Below, in pieces: positions 1-5,699 of a stretch of 9,635 nucleotides of DNA. The stretch covers positions 1 through 9,635 of the forward strand of contig OMXX01000128.1 of assembly GCA_900315105.1 (NCBI GenBank), read 5' to 3'. Made by a program: the position numbers and the translations under genes. This DNA is from an uncultured Prevotellaceae bacterium (GTDB lineage Bacteria; Bacteroidota; Bacteroidia; Bacteroidales; Bacteroidaceae). The stretch's first letter is position 1, and every line of letters begins with the position of its first letter. The notes under the pieces were generated by a model. That model was not told where the DNA came from. It did not search any database and worked only from the letters and a program-made list of their open reading frames with translations.

Positions 1-126
1 AGAATAACAGCCCTTACGGACTGCCCTATTAGGTGTCGGGCTTTGGCTTTCCCTTCGGCCGCCGACCTCTTCGACGTTCAGCCCTCGCAGTCTTGAATTC
101 GTCGAACTCACGTTATTTTATAAAAA
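1..126. other. unassigned left-edge stretch, no gene supported
   Basis: This stretch lies beyond the terminator of the copper-type operon and runs into the left edge. It is GC-richer than the intergenic DNA elsewhere in the window and contains a perfect 7-bp inverted repeat (TTCGACG at 70-76, CGTCGAA at 100-106). A GTG-initiated minus-strand frame from 111 stays open to the edge but has no recognisable motif and no ribosome binding site. It could be the start of the next gene, a structured RNA or a dispersed repeat; none of these can be supported from the window. Confidence 0.3.
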
Positions 127-154
127 AATCAGGAAAAAAATTATTTTCCTGATT
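127..154 (-). terminator. intrinsic terminator after the OprC-like receptor gene
   Basis: A perfect 11-bp stem (AATCAGGAAAA at 127-137, TTTTCCTGATT at 144-154) closes a 6-nt loop. Read on the minus strand, the stem is followed by a run of seven T (128-122). It begins 45 bp beyond the receptor stop codon, the expected place for the end of the two-gene operon. Confidence 0.8.
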
Positions 155-199
155 ATTATCTGCTAAATGTCTTGTCAAGTGCATCAGTATGTTGGATTC

Positions 200-2203
200 C
201 TACAACTGCCAAGACAAGTTCATATATACATTCCTGCCTTTCTGCGGTATGTCGCACCAGTCAGAATAGGTGGTATAGCGTTTGTCGAAGATGTTCTCCA
301 CACCTGCGCGGAGAGTGAATGCATGTTCGGAAACGGAAAAGGTGTATTGTGCGCTGACGTTGCCAATTCCCCATGCCGGAGTGACCGTCTCACCGTATTT
401 CCTGCCATAGTCAGTCTGGTAACTATTGCCACGCACTTCCACCTTCCCGAGAAAGCCATTATGAGCGAAAGTAAGGCTGGTGGCATAGGCAAATGGCGAG
501 ATGAGTGGAAGCGGGTCGTTCTTATCGTCTCGTCCGATGGCATAACCCAAACGAGTGTTCCAAGTAAGCCACGGAAGTATTTTCCAGTCTGTTGTGAATG
601 AAGTATTGACGATGGTGGCATGGTTGAGGTTGCTATAAACCTTCACTCCCTCTGCATCGACAGTCATTGGCGAGAGACGAGACTCCAGTTGCCCGATGAT
701 ATAGTTGGAGAAGAAGAAGGCGTTGGCATCGAGGGCAATTGACAATTGAGAATCGAGAAGTGACAATTTATAGCTGCCATTCAGCTCCACAGCACTTTCA
801 TTCTTCAGATGCGGATTGCCGATATAGTCGTACTGGTCGAACGTGTTGTTGAGATAGTAGCCATACGCCTCCGTCACCGTTGGAGCACGACTGCCCCACC
901 CTATGCCAATTGACAATTGAGAATTAGATAATGATAATTGATAGTTGGCTGCAACGCGTCCAATGACCTGATTATAGTTATCCTTCATGCCAGGGAAGAA
1001 CACTTTTAAGGCATTGTAGCCCTCTTCATCATTTATTTTCTGCCACTGAACAGCCCACTTTGCACTAAGCGTGAGTGACTGGCTGGTTGTCAGCGAAATG
1101 CGGTCGGCAAGCGCAAGTCCGGTGTTCAGCGTTCCCACATCGGGCCAAGTAAGCATATACATCGGTGCGGCTCCACCCGGATACATCGTCATGTCGGCAA
1201 ACAGGCGGTTATAGTACAGGTCATAGTTCGCCTGAACATCATGCTGCCCTTTGCTGGCGGAGAGCAGACTGTAGAGTCCGCTTGTCCAGCTTTCCCCCGG
1301 CATGTCCATGTGAATCTCCACATCCGGGCGCTTCGTATCGTCCATTATGTGAGTGATGTGGTTGTAATATGCCTTCGTCTCCCATGAGTTCAGGAAACTA
1401 TTTGCAAACTGATGCCTGTATGACAATGCCGTGATGAAAGCCTCAGCCTTCAATACGTCCATGTTAAGGGCTGGATAGCCCACATTGTTTGCGCGGTCGA
1501 AAATGAATGTACCCTCCAACACATCGTTTCCTTCGTCAGTCAGTTTGATGCCGAAGTTGTCATACACGTTCACCTTCTCAAACTGCGAGAAATCCACCTT
1601 TCTGCCACCACCTTCCCTATAGTTGTCGGCATGGCGGTAGAAGATTCCGGCATTGGTATAGAACTTTTTGAAAGAAGCCTCAACATCGGCACCATACACC
1701 TGCAGGTGTCCGTTGGTCTCATAACCCGACACAATTCCGCCCTTTATTTCTCCAAAGGAAGAACTACCATCAGCAGATGCCAGGAACGGTGTTTTCCTCA
1801 GTTTCAGGTCAAGACTTCCGCCGATGTTGCCTGTGGATTGCGGATTACCGTTCAGTCCGCTATTGAGGAGTATGCTCTGCAGGTTACTGCTCTCCACATA
1901 AGAGGTCACGGGATCCATCTTATCCGTGCAGGCATAGAATATCTTCATGCCGTCGATGGTTGTTGACACACGCTCGGTAGCCATGTTGTTTACAACCGGC
2001 TCCCAGGCATACGATCCGCGTCTGACCAGATTCACATGCGACAATTCCGACAGATGCTCGTCAATGCTCGCCACCTGTCCCTTCGCCGAGCGTTTCCGTC
2101 CTTCGCCTGCCTTTGATACCACTACCACCTCGTCAATGAGGCTTGACGAGGTGGCTATGGTGTCGGAAAATGACAATATGGATAATAATAACGTTTCTAT
2201 CAT
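200..2203 (-). CDS. TonB-dependent outer-membrane receptor, OprC/NosA-like copper type
   Basis: Predicted 667-residue outer-membrane barrel that would import a ligand using TonB energy. ATG at 2203 is preferred; a TTG at 2209 would add two residues, and an in-frame stop at 2210-2212 forbids a longer start. The protein has a short hydrophobic N-terminus, then DEVVVVSKAG (residues 24-33) resembling a TonB box, then a plug domain and a beta-barrel ending in a typical strand with an NIFDKRY motif. Residues 91-98 read ACTDKMDP and 285-287 read HIM. These are the CxxxM (C92, M96) and HxM (H285, M287) motifs that bind copper in Pseudomonas OprC. A Met-rich stretch (M338, M340, M348, M350) adds support. 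It lacks the carboxypeptidase-like N-terminal domain of the SusC in this window. It starts 13 bp after a Met/His-rich lipoprotein gene, so the two are co-transcribed. Copper as substrate is inferred from the motifs. The signal peptide lacks basic residues and is weak. Confidence 0.85.
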   Translation of the reverse strand: MIETLLLSILSFSDTIATSSSLIDEVVVVSKAGEGRKRSAKGQVASIDEHLSELSHVNLVRRGSYAWEPVVNNMATERVSTTIDGMKIFYACTDKMDPVTSYVESSNLQSILLNSGLNGNPQSTGNIGGSLDLKLRKTPFLASADGSSSFGEIKGGIVSGYETNGHLQVYGADVEASFKKFYTNAGIFYRHADNYREGGGRKVDFSQFEKVNVYDNFGIKLTDEGNDVLEGTFIFDRANNVGYPALNMDVLKAEAFITALSYRHQFANSFLNSWETKAYYNHITHIMDDTKRPDVEIHMDMPGESWTSGLYSLLSASKGQHDVQANYDLYYNRLFADMTMYPGGAAPMYMLTWPDVGTLNTGLALADRISLTTSQSLTLSAKWAVQWQKINDEEGYNALKVFFPGMKDNYNQVIGRVAANYQLSLSNSQLSIGIGWGSRAPTVTEAYGYYLNNTFDQYDYIGNPHLKNESAVELNGSYKLSLLDSQLSIALDANAFFFSNYIIGQLESRLSPMTVDAEGVKVYSNLNHATIVNTSFTTDWKILPWLTWNTRLGYAIGRDDKNDPLPLISPFAYATSLTFAHNGFLGKVEVRGNSYQTDYGRKYGETVTPAWGIGNVSAQYTFSVSEHAFTLRAGVENIFDKRYTTYSDWCDIPQKGRNVYMNLSWQL
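736..770. repeat. CAATTGACAATTGAGAAT repeat inside the receptor gene, copy 1
   Basis: An 18-nt word (736-753) recurs exactly at 907-924 in the same gene, and each copy is followed by a further degenerate AATT-containing piece. On the coding strand it keeps the frame and encodes a peptide of the form SLLDSQLSI in a barrel region. Related AATTGAGAATTG words occur between genes at 3297-3320, so this looks like an intergenic repeat family that has entered the coding sequence. Confidence 0.7.
907..941. repeat. CAATTGACAATTGAGAAT repeat inside the receptor gene, copy 2
   Basis: Second exact 18-nt copy (907-924), again in frame and encoding SLSNSQLSI. The copies are 171 bp apart, a multiple of three, so both are read in the same phase and give nearly the same peptide. 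Confidence 0.7.
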
Positions 2204-2216
2204 ACACAATTAGCTT

Positions 2217-3161
2217 TTATAACGTAACATCCCAATACAATGAACTGAAACCGTCCTTCTGGTCATCGCCTCCAGCCACGATATTACCCTTGGCATCCTT
2301 CACAGTAAGGTGTATGCGCCAGAGTCCTGTCATGGTCAGGTTGATGCTGCCCTTATAAGAGCCGTCAGCCTGCTTGGTAAGAGCCTTATTGCCTGGCGAT
2401 GTGTGGTTACCCATATCAGGCATACGAGGATCAATCTCCACGGTAAACGTCTCTGAAGCCAATGCGTATGGAGTGGTGATTGGGGCACTCTTCTTAGAGA
2501 TATAAGCCTGTATTACGTTCTCGCCAGTCTTCCAGTCTATTGGATTGACAAGTGAAAGATAGTAGGTATTGTCACCGACCTTGAAATTCTTAAGCCACTC
2601 CTGACCATCAGGGATAGCATTGACTACGATTGCCTTGTCAGTCACGCTTGCCTTACTGCCCAGTACGGCTATGTCGTAAGAGAAAGCCCATGTGCCGGCT
2701 TCACTTGTGTTCATAAGGAATGACACCCAACCGTGCTTAATTGCCTTACGGGTATCGTCAAATATCTCTACCGCTGGACTTACAGGCGTGCTGTGATACT
2801 TATCCATCTTCACCATGTGCATGATAGGAGTGACATTGGTGATGTTGAAATCCTTCACATAGTTGCCTGTCTTCTTCTTGGTCACTACGAAGTAAAGATC
2901 ATTATATCCATTGTGCAGGCTTCCTGTCTTGGAATACGCCCACACATCGTAAAGTCCATCTACTTCCGTATAGAGTTCTGGGATTGGCTTAACTGTCTGC
3001 AGGAACTTATATACCAGCAATGCCTCCTCAGCTGAGCAGCATTCTACATCCTTTGAAAGGTCAATACCTTCAATTACGATACTCTCTTCATCATCGTTGC
3101 TGTTGCATGATACAAATCCAAACGATGCTAATACTATAAACAACAAATATATCTTTTTCAT
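2217..3161 (-). CDS. Met/His-rich surface lipoprotein, YtkA-like, copper operon partner
   Basis: Predicted 314-residue lipoprotein. MKK plus a hydrophobic segment leads to FVSC with acceptor cysteine C19. The following NSNDDEE resembles the acidic lipoprotein export signal that sends Bacteroidota lipoproteins to the cell surface. Two beta-rich segments each carry a Met/His cluster: M114, H115, M116, M119, H123 (PIMHM..MDKYHSTP), and M247, M250, H253 (RMPDMGNH). The second is followed by GSYKGSINLTMTGLWRIHLTVKD, which matches the pattern of YtkA-like (FixH-related) metal-associated domains. C41-C42 are a further possible thiol site. The gene precedes the OprC-like receptor by 13 bp and would be translated from the same mRNA. 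A surface copper- or metal-binding role that feeds the receptor is an inference from motifs and context; the exact family name is uncertain. The start at 3161 gives a normal lipoprotein signal. Confidence 0.8.
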   Translation of the reverse strand: MKKIYLLFIVLASFGFVSCNSNDDEESIVIEGIDLSKDVECCSAEEALLVYKFLQTVKPIPELYTEVDGLYDVWAYSKTGSLHNGYNDLYFVVTKKKTGNYVKDFNITNVTPIMHMVKMDKYHSTPVSPAVEIFDDTRKAIKHGWVSFLMNTSEAGTWAFSYDIAVLGSKASVTDKAIVVNAIPDGQEWLKNFKVGDNTYYLSLVNPIDWKTGENVIQAYISKKSAPITTPYALASETFTVEIDPRMPDMGNHTSPGNKALTKQADGSYKGSINLTMTGLWRIHLTVKDAKGNIVAGGDDQKDGFSSLYWDVTL

Positions 3162-3185
3162 CTCTTATCTAAAATTTGTCCCCCA

Positions 3186-3223
3186 CCCCCAAGTAAGAAC
3201 ATTCTAATTAGAAATATGGGGGG
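3186..3223. promoter_or_regulatory. palindrome and C-run/G-run pair upstream of the lipoprotein gene
   Basis: A perfect 12-bp palindrome TTCTAATTAGAA (3202-3213) lies 41 bp upstream of the lipoprotein start. It sits between CCCCC (3186-3190) and GGGGGG (3218-3223), which could pair in the mRNA leader. It is a candidate operator or leader hairpin. No convincing TAnnTTTG promoter was found in 3162-3320, and no known metalloregulator box is evident. Confidence 0.3.
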
Positions 3224-3250
3224 ATTTAAAATTATTACTTGCATTAGCCT

Positions 3251-3297
3251 GATAAGCTTCAGCGAAGAACTGCGGAGCTGGTGAGCTTGCGAACAAT
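3251..3297 (+). repeat. dispersed GCGAAGAACTGCG..GCTGGTGA repeat
   Basis: Close relative of 8979-9023. Both run GAT(A/G)AGCTT, then GCGAAGAACTGCG(A/G)AGC, then TGGTGA(A/G)CTTGCGAACAATT, with few substitutions and one small indel. It lies between the susD terminator and the copper operon. It does not encode an ORF conserved between the copies. Confidence 0.75.
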
Positions 3298-3320
3298 TTT
3301 CAATTTTCAATTCTCAATTT

Positions 3321-3360
3321 AAAAAAGAACTCACGCTTTTTTGCGGGATTGTTCTTTTTT
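3321..3360 (-). terminator. hairpin terminator after susD
   Basis: A perfect 10-bp inverted repeat (AAAAAAGAAC at 3321-3330, GTTCTTTTTT at 3351-3360) begins next to the susD stop codon. An inner CGC/GCG pair (3334-3336, 3343-3345) can extend the stem. On either strand the outer arm ends in a T-run, so it could act in both directions. It separates the SusCD unit from the copper operon. Confidence 0.7.
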
Positions 3361-5007
3361 TTAATATCCAGGATTCTGGCTGATACCGAGGTCTTCACCT
3401 CTCAAGCCTGTTGGGATTGGCTGACGGTAGTGCTTGCCACGAACATTGTTGAACTTTGCATGAAGATGGTTGTGAATCTTCGTGAAGTAAGCAGCCTGAT
3501 CGTCGGTGTACTTCTGCTTTGTCTGCCAGTCATCAGCATAGTGCTTGTAGTCTGCCACCTTCTTTACAGAAGAGATGAGATCCTTCCAACGATAGTTGTT
3601 ATACAATGAGAACTGCTCGTATGTGAACTCGTAGTCCCATTCGCGCTTGATCTGGTCGAAAGTAGGCGCACTTACTGTAGCAATGCCAGCACGCTTGCGG
3701 AGCTGATTGAATGGCTCTGCTGCCTCAGCATTCTTACCCAACTGCACAAGAGCCTCTGCCTTGATGAGAAGTACTTCGGCATAGCGTATCTCAATACGGT
3801 CCACTGAGTTCTGAGTGATTTCGAGATTCTCAGCATTCTCATAGCTCTGATCCACACCCTTACCGTTGATAGGAGTATAGATTGGAGAGTAGTAGTGATA
3901 GATCTTGCCATCCTCTGGATTCTTCACCTCAGTGAAGTAAGTCTCAGCCAGACGCTTGTCATTAGGGAATTCAGCCTTCCAGTCATCGTAGAGGTTATCA
4001 TCAGCAACCTCAGTGTGGTTCTGGCTGTAACCCTTGCCGTTCTCACCATTCTGGAATGGGAATGTCCATGAGCAGTGGGTCTGATGGTTGCCCTGAGCAT
4101 CGCTCTTATCGCCGTCATGTGCAATGGTGAAGAGGTGCTCGTTGGTCTTGCGCTTGTTGCTCTCATACTCGCGTCCCCACAACTTGTTATATTCAGAATC
4201 GAGGGCGAGTTTACCGCTATTAATAACCTTGTCGGCATACTCCACAGCCTTCTGCAACTTGGCATCATCCTTTGCGAAAGCAGGGTCTGTCTGAGTGGTG
4301 GCGATGGCAGCAACCTCATCCTGTGAGAGTGGCTTGTCACCCCATACGAGATATGCACGTGCAAGGATGCCCTGAGCAGCCTGCTTTGATGGAACACGTG
4401 GGTCTCCGTCGTAGTCCTTCAGCAAAGACTCTGCCTCTGTGAGGTCGCTGACAATCTGATTGAATACTTTGTCGATGCTCTGACGCTCTGTTGTAGAACC
4501 ACCTTCTTCTGTATATACAGGCACCTCGCCCCACAACTGCACGAGCTTCAGATAAGCCAGACCACGAAGGAACTTTGCCTTACCAACCGCAGCGTTATAG
4601 CCAGCCTGACTAACCTTACCTGCTTTCAGAGAGTTCGAAATAGTCGTAATGGCTTCATTTGCCTGTGTTATACCGAGAAATAAGTGATTGAAAATCTTTA
4701 TCTGATACCAAGTGCTTGGATCCTGTTCAAAACGGCTGTTCACCGGACCAGCCTCGCTTTCCTCACCCTCGAATGAAATAAGTTTGTTTGAGTTCAGTTC
4801 GATAATGAACGAGAATGAAGAACTGAGAGGCTGCCAATGGCTATACACACCATTCACAAGTGAGATGGCACTTGCATCGTCCTCAACTACATTGGTAAGA
4901 TCAATCTGATTACCATTACTGTCATTATTGTCATCGCTTGAGCATGAAGCTACTCCAGCCCAAATCGTTGTTGCTGCAAGAGCAGCGAATAGAAAGTTCT
5001 TTTTCAT
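3361..5007 (-). CDS. SusD/RagB family nutrient-binding surface lipoprotein
   Basis: Predicted 548-residue SusD-like lipoprotein, the lid of a SusC/SusD importer. The signal peptide ends at VASC (acceptor C22), followed by SSDDNND, an acidic surface-export signal. Family landmarks in order: KAKFLRGLAYLKLVQLWGEV near 143-162 (helical TPR-like part of the N-terminal SusD domain), AAQGILARAYL at 210-220, RYAEVLLIKAEAL followed by FNQLRKRAG in the C-terminal half, an FTYEQFSLYNNYRWKDL segment, and a PIPTG...SQNPGY end typical of the family. Length is normal. The ATG at 5007 is preceded by AGAAAGGAT, a better Shine-Dalgarno-like stretch than the other genes here show. It lies downstream of susC in the same direction, but 692 bp away and with its own promoter. 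The ligand cannot be deduced. Confidence 0.96.
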   Translation of the reverse strand: MKKNFLFAALAATTIWAGVASCSSDDNNDSNGNQIDLTNVVEDDASAISLVNGVYSHWQPLSSSFSFIIELNSNKLISFEGEESEAGPVNSRFEQDPSTWYQIKIFNHLFLGITQANEAITTISNSLKAGKVSQAGYNAAVGKAKFLRGLAYLKLVQLWGEVPVYTEEGGSTTERQSIDKVFNQIVSDLTEAESLLKDYDGDPRVPSKQAAQGILARAYLVWGDKPLSQDEVAAIATTQTDPAFAKDDAKLQKAVEYADKVINSGKLALDSEYNKLWGREYESNKRKTNEHLFTIAHDGDKSDAQGNHQTHCSWTFPFQNGENGKGYSQNHTEVADDNLYDDWKAEFPNDKRLAETYFTEVKNPEDGKIYHYYSPIYTPINGKGVDQSYENAENLEITQNSVDRIEIRYAEVLLIKAEALVQLGKNAEAAEPFNQLRKRAGIATVSAPTFDQIKREWDYEFTYEQFSLYNNYRWKDLISSVKKVADYKHYADDWQTKQKYTDDQAAYFTKIHNHLHAKFNNVRGKHYRQPIPTGLRGEDLGISQNPGY

Positions 5008-5140
5008 TGCTGTATCCTTTCTTTTTACCTTTTAATTAATATATTTTTTTATTCTCTAATTTATTAATGTTAATGAACTCTGTCGCGACTCGGCAAATCT
5101 CAAGCGAGCTTGGCTCTGCTCTCGCTGCTTCATCGTTTCT

Positions 5141-5169
5141 GAGTGCAACGTGCGAAGCATCCTCGCACG
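5141..5169. repeat. leader hairpin module, copy 1
   Basis: Contains a perfect 7-bp stem, CGTGCGA (5149-5155) with TCGCACG (5163-5169), and a 7-nt loop. The 29-nt module matches 5243-5271 except for one inserted base, one deleted base and one substitution. The substitution gives a G-T or A-C pair in the stem depending on the strand read. Confidence 0.6.
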
Positions 5170-5242
5170 TTTGAGCGTCTTTTGATAAAAGAGCGGCGTA
5201 AGCCTAGATTTACCCAAAAGGCTGGCGCATGTTTCATTTCCC

Positions 5243-5271
5243 GAGTGACAACGTGTGAAGCACCTCGCACG
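5243..5271. repeat. leader hairpin module, copy 2
   Basis: Second copy of the module, with stem CGTGTGA (5252-5258) and TCGCACG (5265-5271). It starts 102 bp from copy 1. The two copies could be duplicated structural elements of the susD leader or remnants of a tandem duplication. Confidence 0.6.
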
Positions 5272-5274
5272 AAA

Positions 5275-5304
5275 GACTTGCTTTAGCTTGTTGAGCTTTG
5301 CGAA
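5275..5304 (+). repeat. left arm of 30-bp inverted repeat around promoter B
   Basis: Begins GACTTGCTTTAGCTTGTTGA. It matches the reverse complement of 5649-5678 at 28 of 30 positions, with mismatches at repeat positions 17 and 25. It belongs to the dispersed AGCTTGGTGAGCTT family also seen at 3251-3297 and 8966-9019. Confidence 0.8.
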
Positions 5305-5355
5305 AAAATAGTCAACGTCAGCTGCAAGCTGGTGGACGTCTCCGATTTCTGAGTG

Positions 5356-5386
5356 CAAAGGTACAGAGATTTTCCGATTCCCGAAA
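5356..5386 (-). promoter_or_regulatory. promoter B, for susD
   Basis: Minus-strand TACCTTTG (5363-5356) matches the Bacteroidota -7 box TAnnTTTG. TTTC (5386-5383) lies 19 nt upstream in place of the -33 TTTG. The bases after the -7 box, CACTC then AGAAA, resemble those of the susC promoter (CACTC then GAAAA). The agreement with promoter A in both sequence and spacing is the main support. Confidence 0.75.
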
Positions 5387-5424
5387 TACCATTTTGGGGG
5401 TATTCACGTACCACAAATAAGGTA
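5385..5424. promoter_or_regulatory. tandem inverted-repeat operators of promoter B
   Basis: On the plus strand there are two inverted repeats: AATACC-N8-GGTATT (5385-5404, perfect 6-bp arms) and TACC-N8-GGTA (5409-5424). Their like-positioned half-sites are 22 bp apart, about two helical turns. The proximal site overlaps the -33 element. The same layout with the same spacing occurs at 8817-8856. The binding protein is not encoded in the window. Confidence 0.65.
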
Positions 5425-5443
5425 TATATGAAATTTACATCTG

Positions 5444-5516
5444 TGGTTAATTATAACCAGAACACGGAAGATACAAGATAAACGGACTTCCGTTCCATTC
5501 GTGCTTTCTGTGTTCT
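5444..5516. repeat. palindromic stretch upstream of promoter B
   Basis: Holds TGGTT-N6-AACCA (5444-5459), a nested imperfect stem GAACAC (5460-5465) with GTGTTC (5510-5515), and AACGGA-CT-TCCGTT (5481-5494). The CCGTGTTC/CTGTGTTC wording resembles repeats common between genes in Bacteroidota (recalled, not searched). It may weaken read-through from susC, but no T-run follows, so it is not called a terminator. Confidence 0.4.
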
Positions 5517-5639
5517 AAAGAATAAGGGAAGCGGATTTACCTGATGTATCTGACAAAATTAATGCGATATTAATGTGTCATTGATGAATGATTTATGTTA
5601 TCTCGCAAAGCGAAAAATATAATACCACGTTAATTATCA
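5517..5639. other. AT-rich non-coding stretch after susC
   Basis: Part of the 341-bp stretch between promoter B and the susC stop. It is rich in ATTAAT words, with no open frame of note, no promoter box and no tRNA-like structure. Nothing further can be supported here. Confidence 0.5.
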
Positions 5640-5688
5640 CATTAATTGTTCGCGAAGCTCACCAAGCTAAAGCAAGTCCGCATTAATT
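5640..5688 (-). repeat. dispersed repeat with 8-bp flanking direct repeats; right arm of inverted repeat
   Basis: The core at 5649-5678 is the reverse-oriented partner of 5275-5304. The 33-nt segment 5648-5680 is bounded by identical CATTAATT octamers (5640-5647 and 5681-5688). The copy lies 12 bp beyond the susC stop codon. Confidence 0.75.
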
Positions 5689-5699
5689 TTTTCACCTCG

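Larger units (their letters stand above)
5008..5349 (-). promoter_or_regulatory. long hairpin-rich leader of susD
   Basis: The stretch between promoter B and the susD start would give a leader of about 340 nt. It holds two related hairpin modules (5141-5169 and 5243-5271), an AGCGAG/CTCGCT pair (5103-5108 and 5120-5125), and a copy of the dispersed repeat at 5275-5304. The word TTTCTGAGTGCAA occurs at 5136-5148 and again over promoter B (5346-5358). A TTG-initiated open frame covers 5358-5056, but it starts inside the -7 box and has no family motif, so the region is treated as untranslated. No named riboswitch was recognised. Confidence 0.5.

Noticed and set aside
167..601. Plus-strand open frame opposite the receptor gene, and other plus-strand frames across the window
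   Set aside because: They are antisense to well-supported genes, have no protein motifs, and the conserved codons and motifs all lie on the minus strand.
3231..3260. TAATTTTA near 3230 as the promoter of the copper-type operon
   Set aside because: It deviates at the last base of the -7 box and has no TTTG-like -33 at the right distance.
5056..5358. 100-residue minus-strand open frame in the susC-susD gap
   Set aside because: It begins with TTG inside the -7 box of promoter B, has no ribosome binding site, and runs through hairpin and dispersed-repeat sequence with no family motif.
5444..5516. Palindromes downstream of susC as a terminator separating susC from susD
   Set aside because: The stems are imperfect or have a 2-nt loop and no T-run follows on the minus strand; read-through cannot be excluded.
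5275..5688. Repeats as a CRISPR array
   Set aside because: Copies differ in orientation, length and spacing, with no regular unique spacers and no cas gene.
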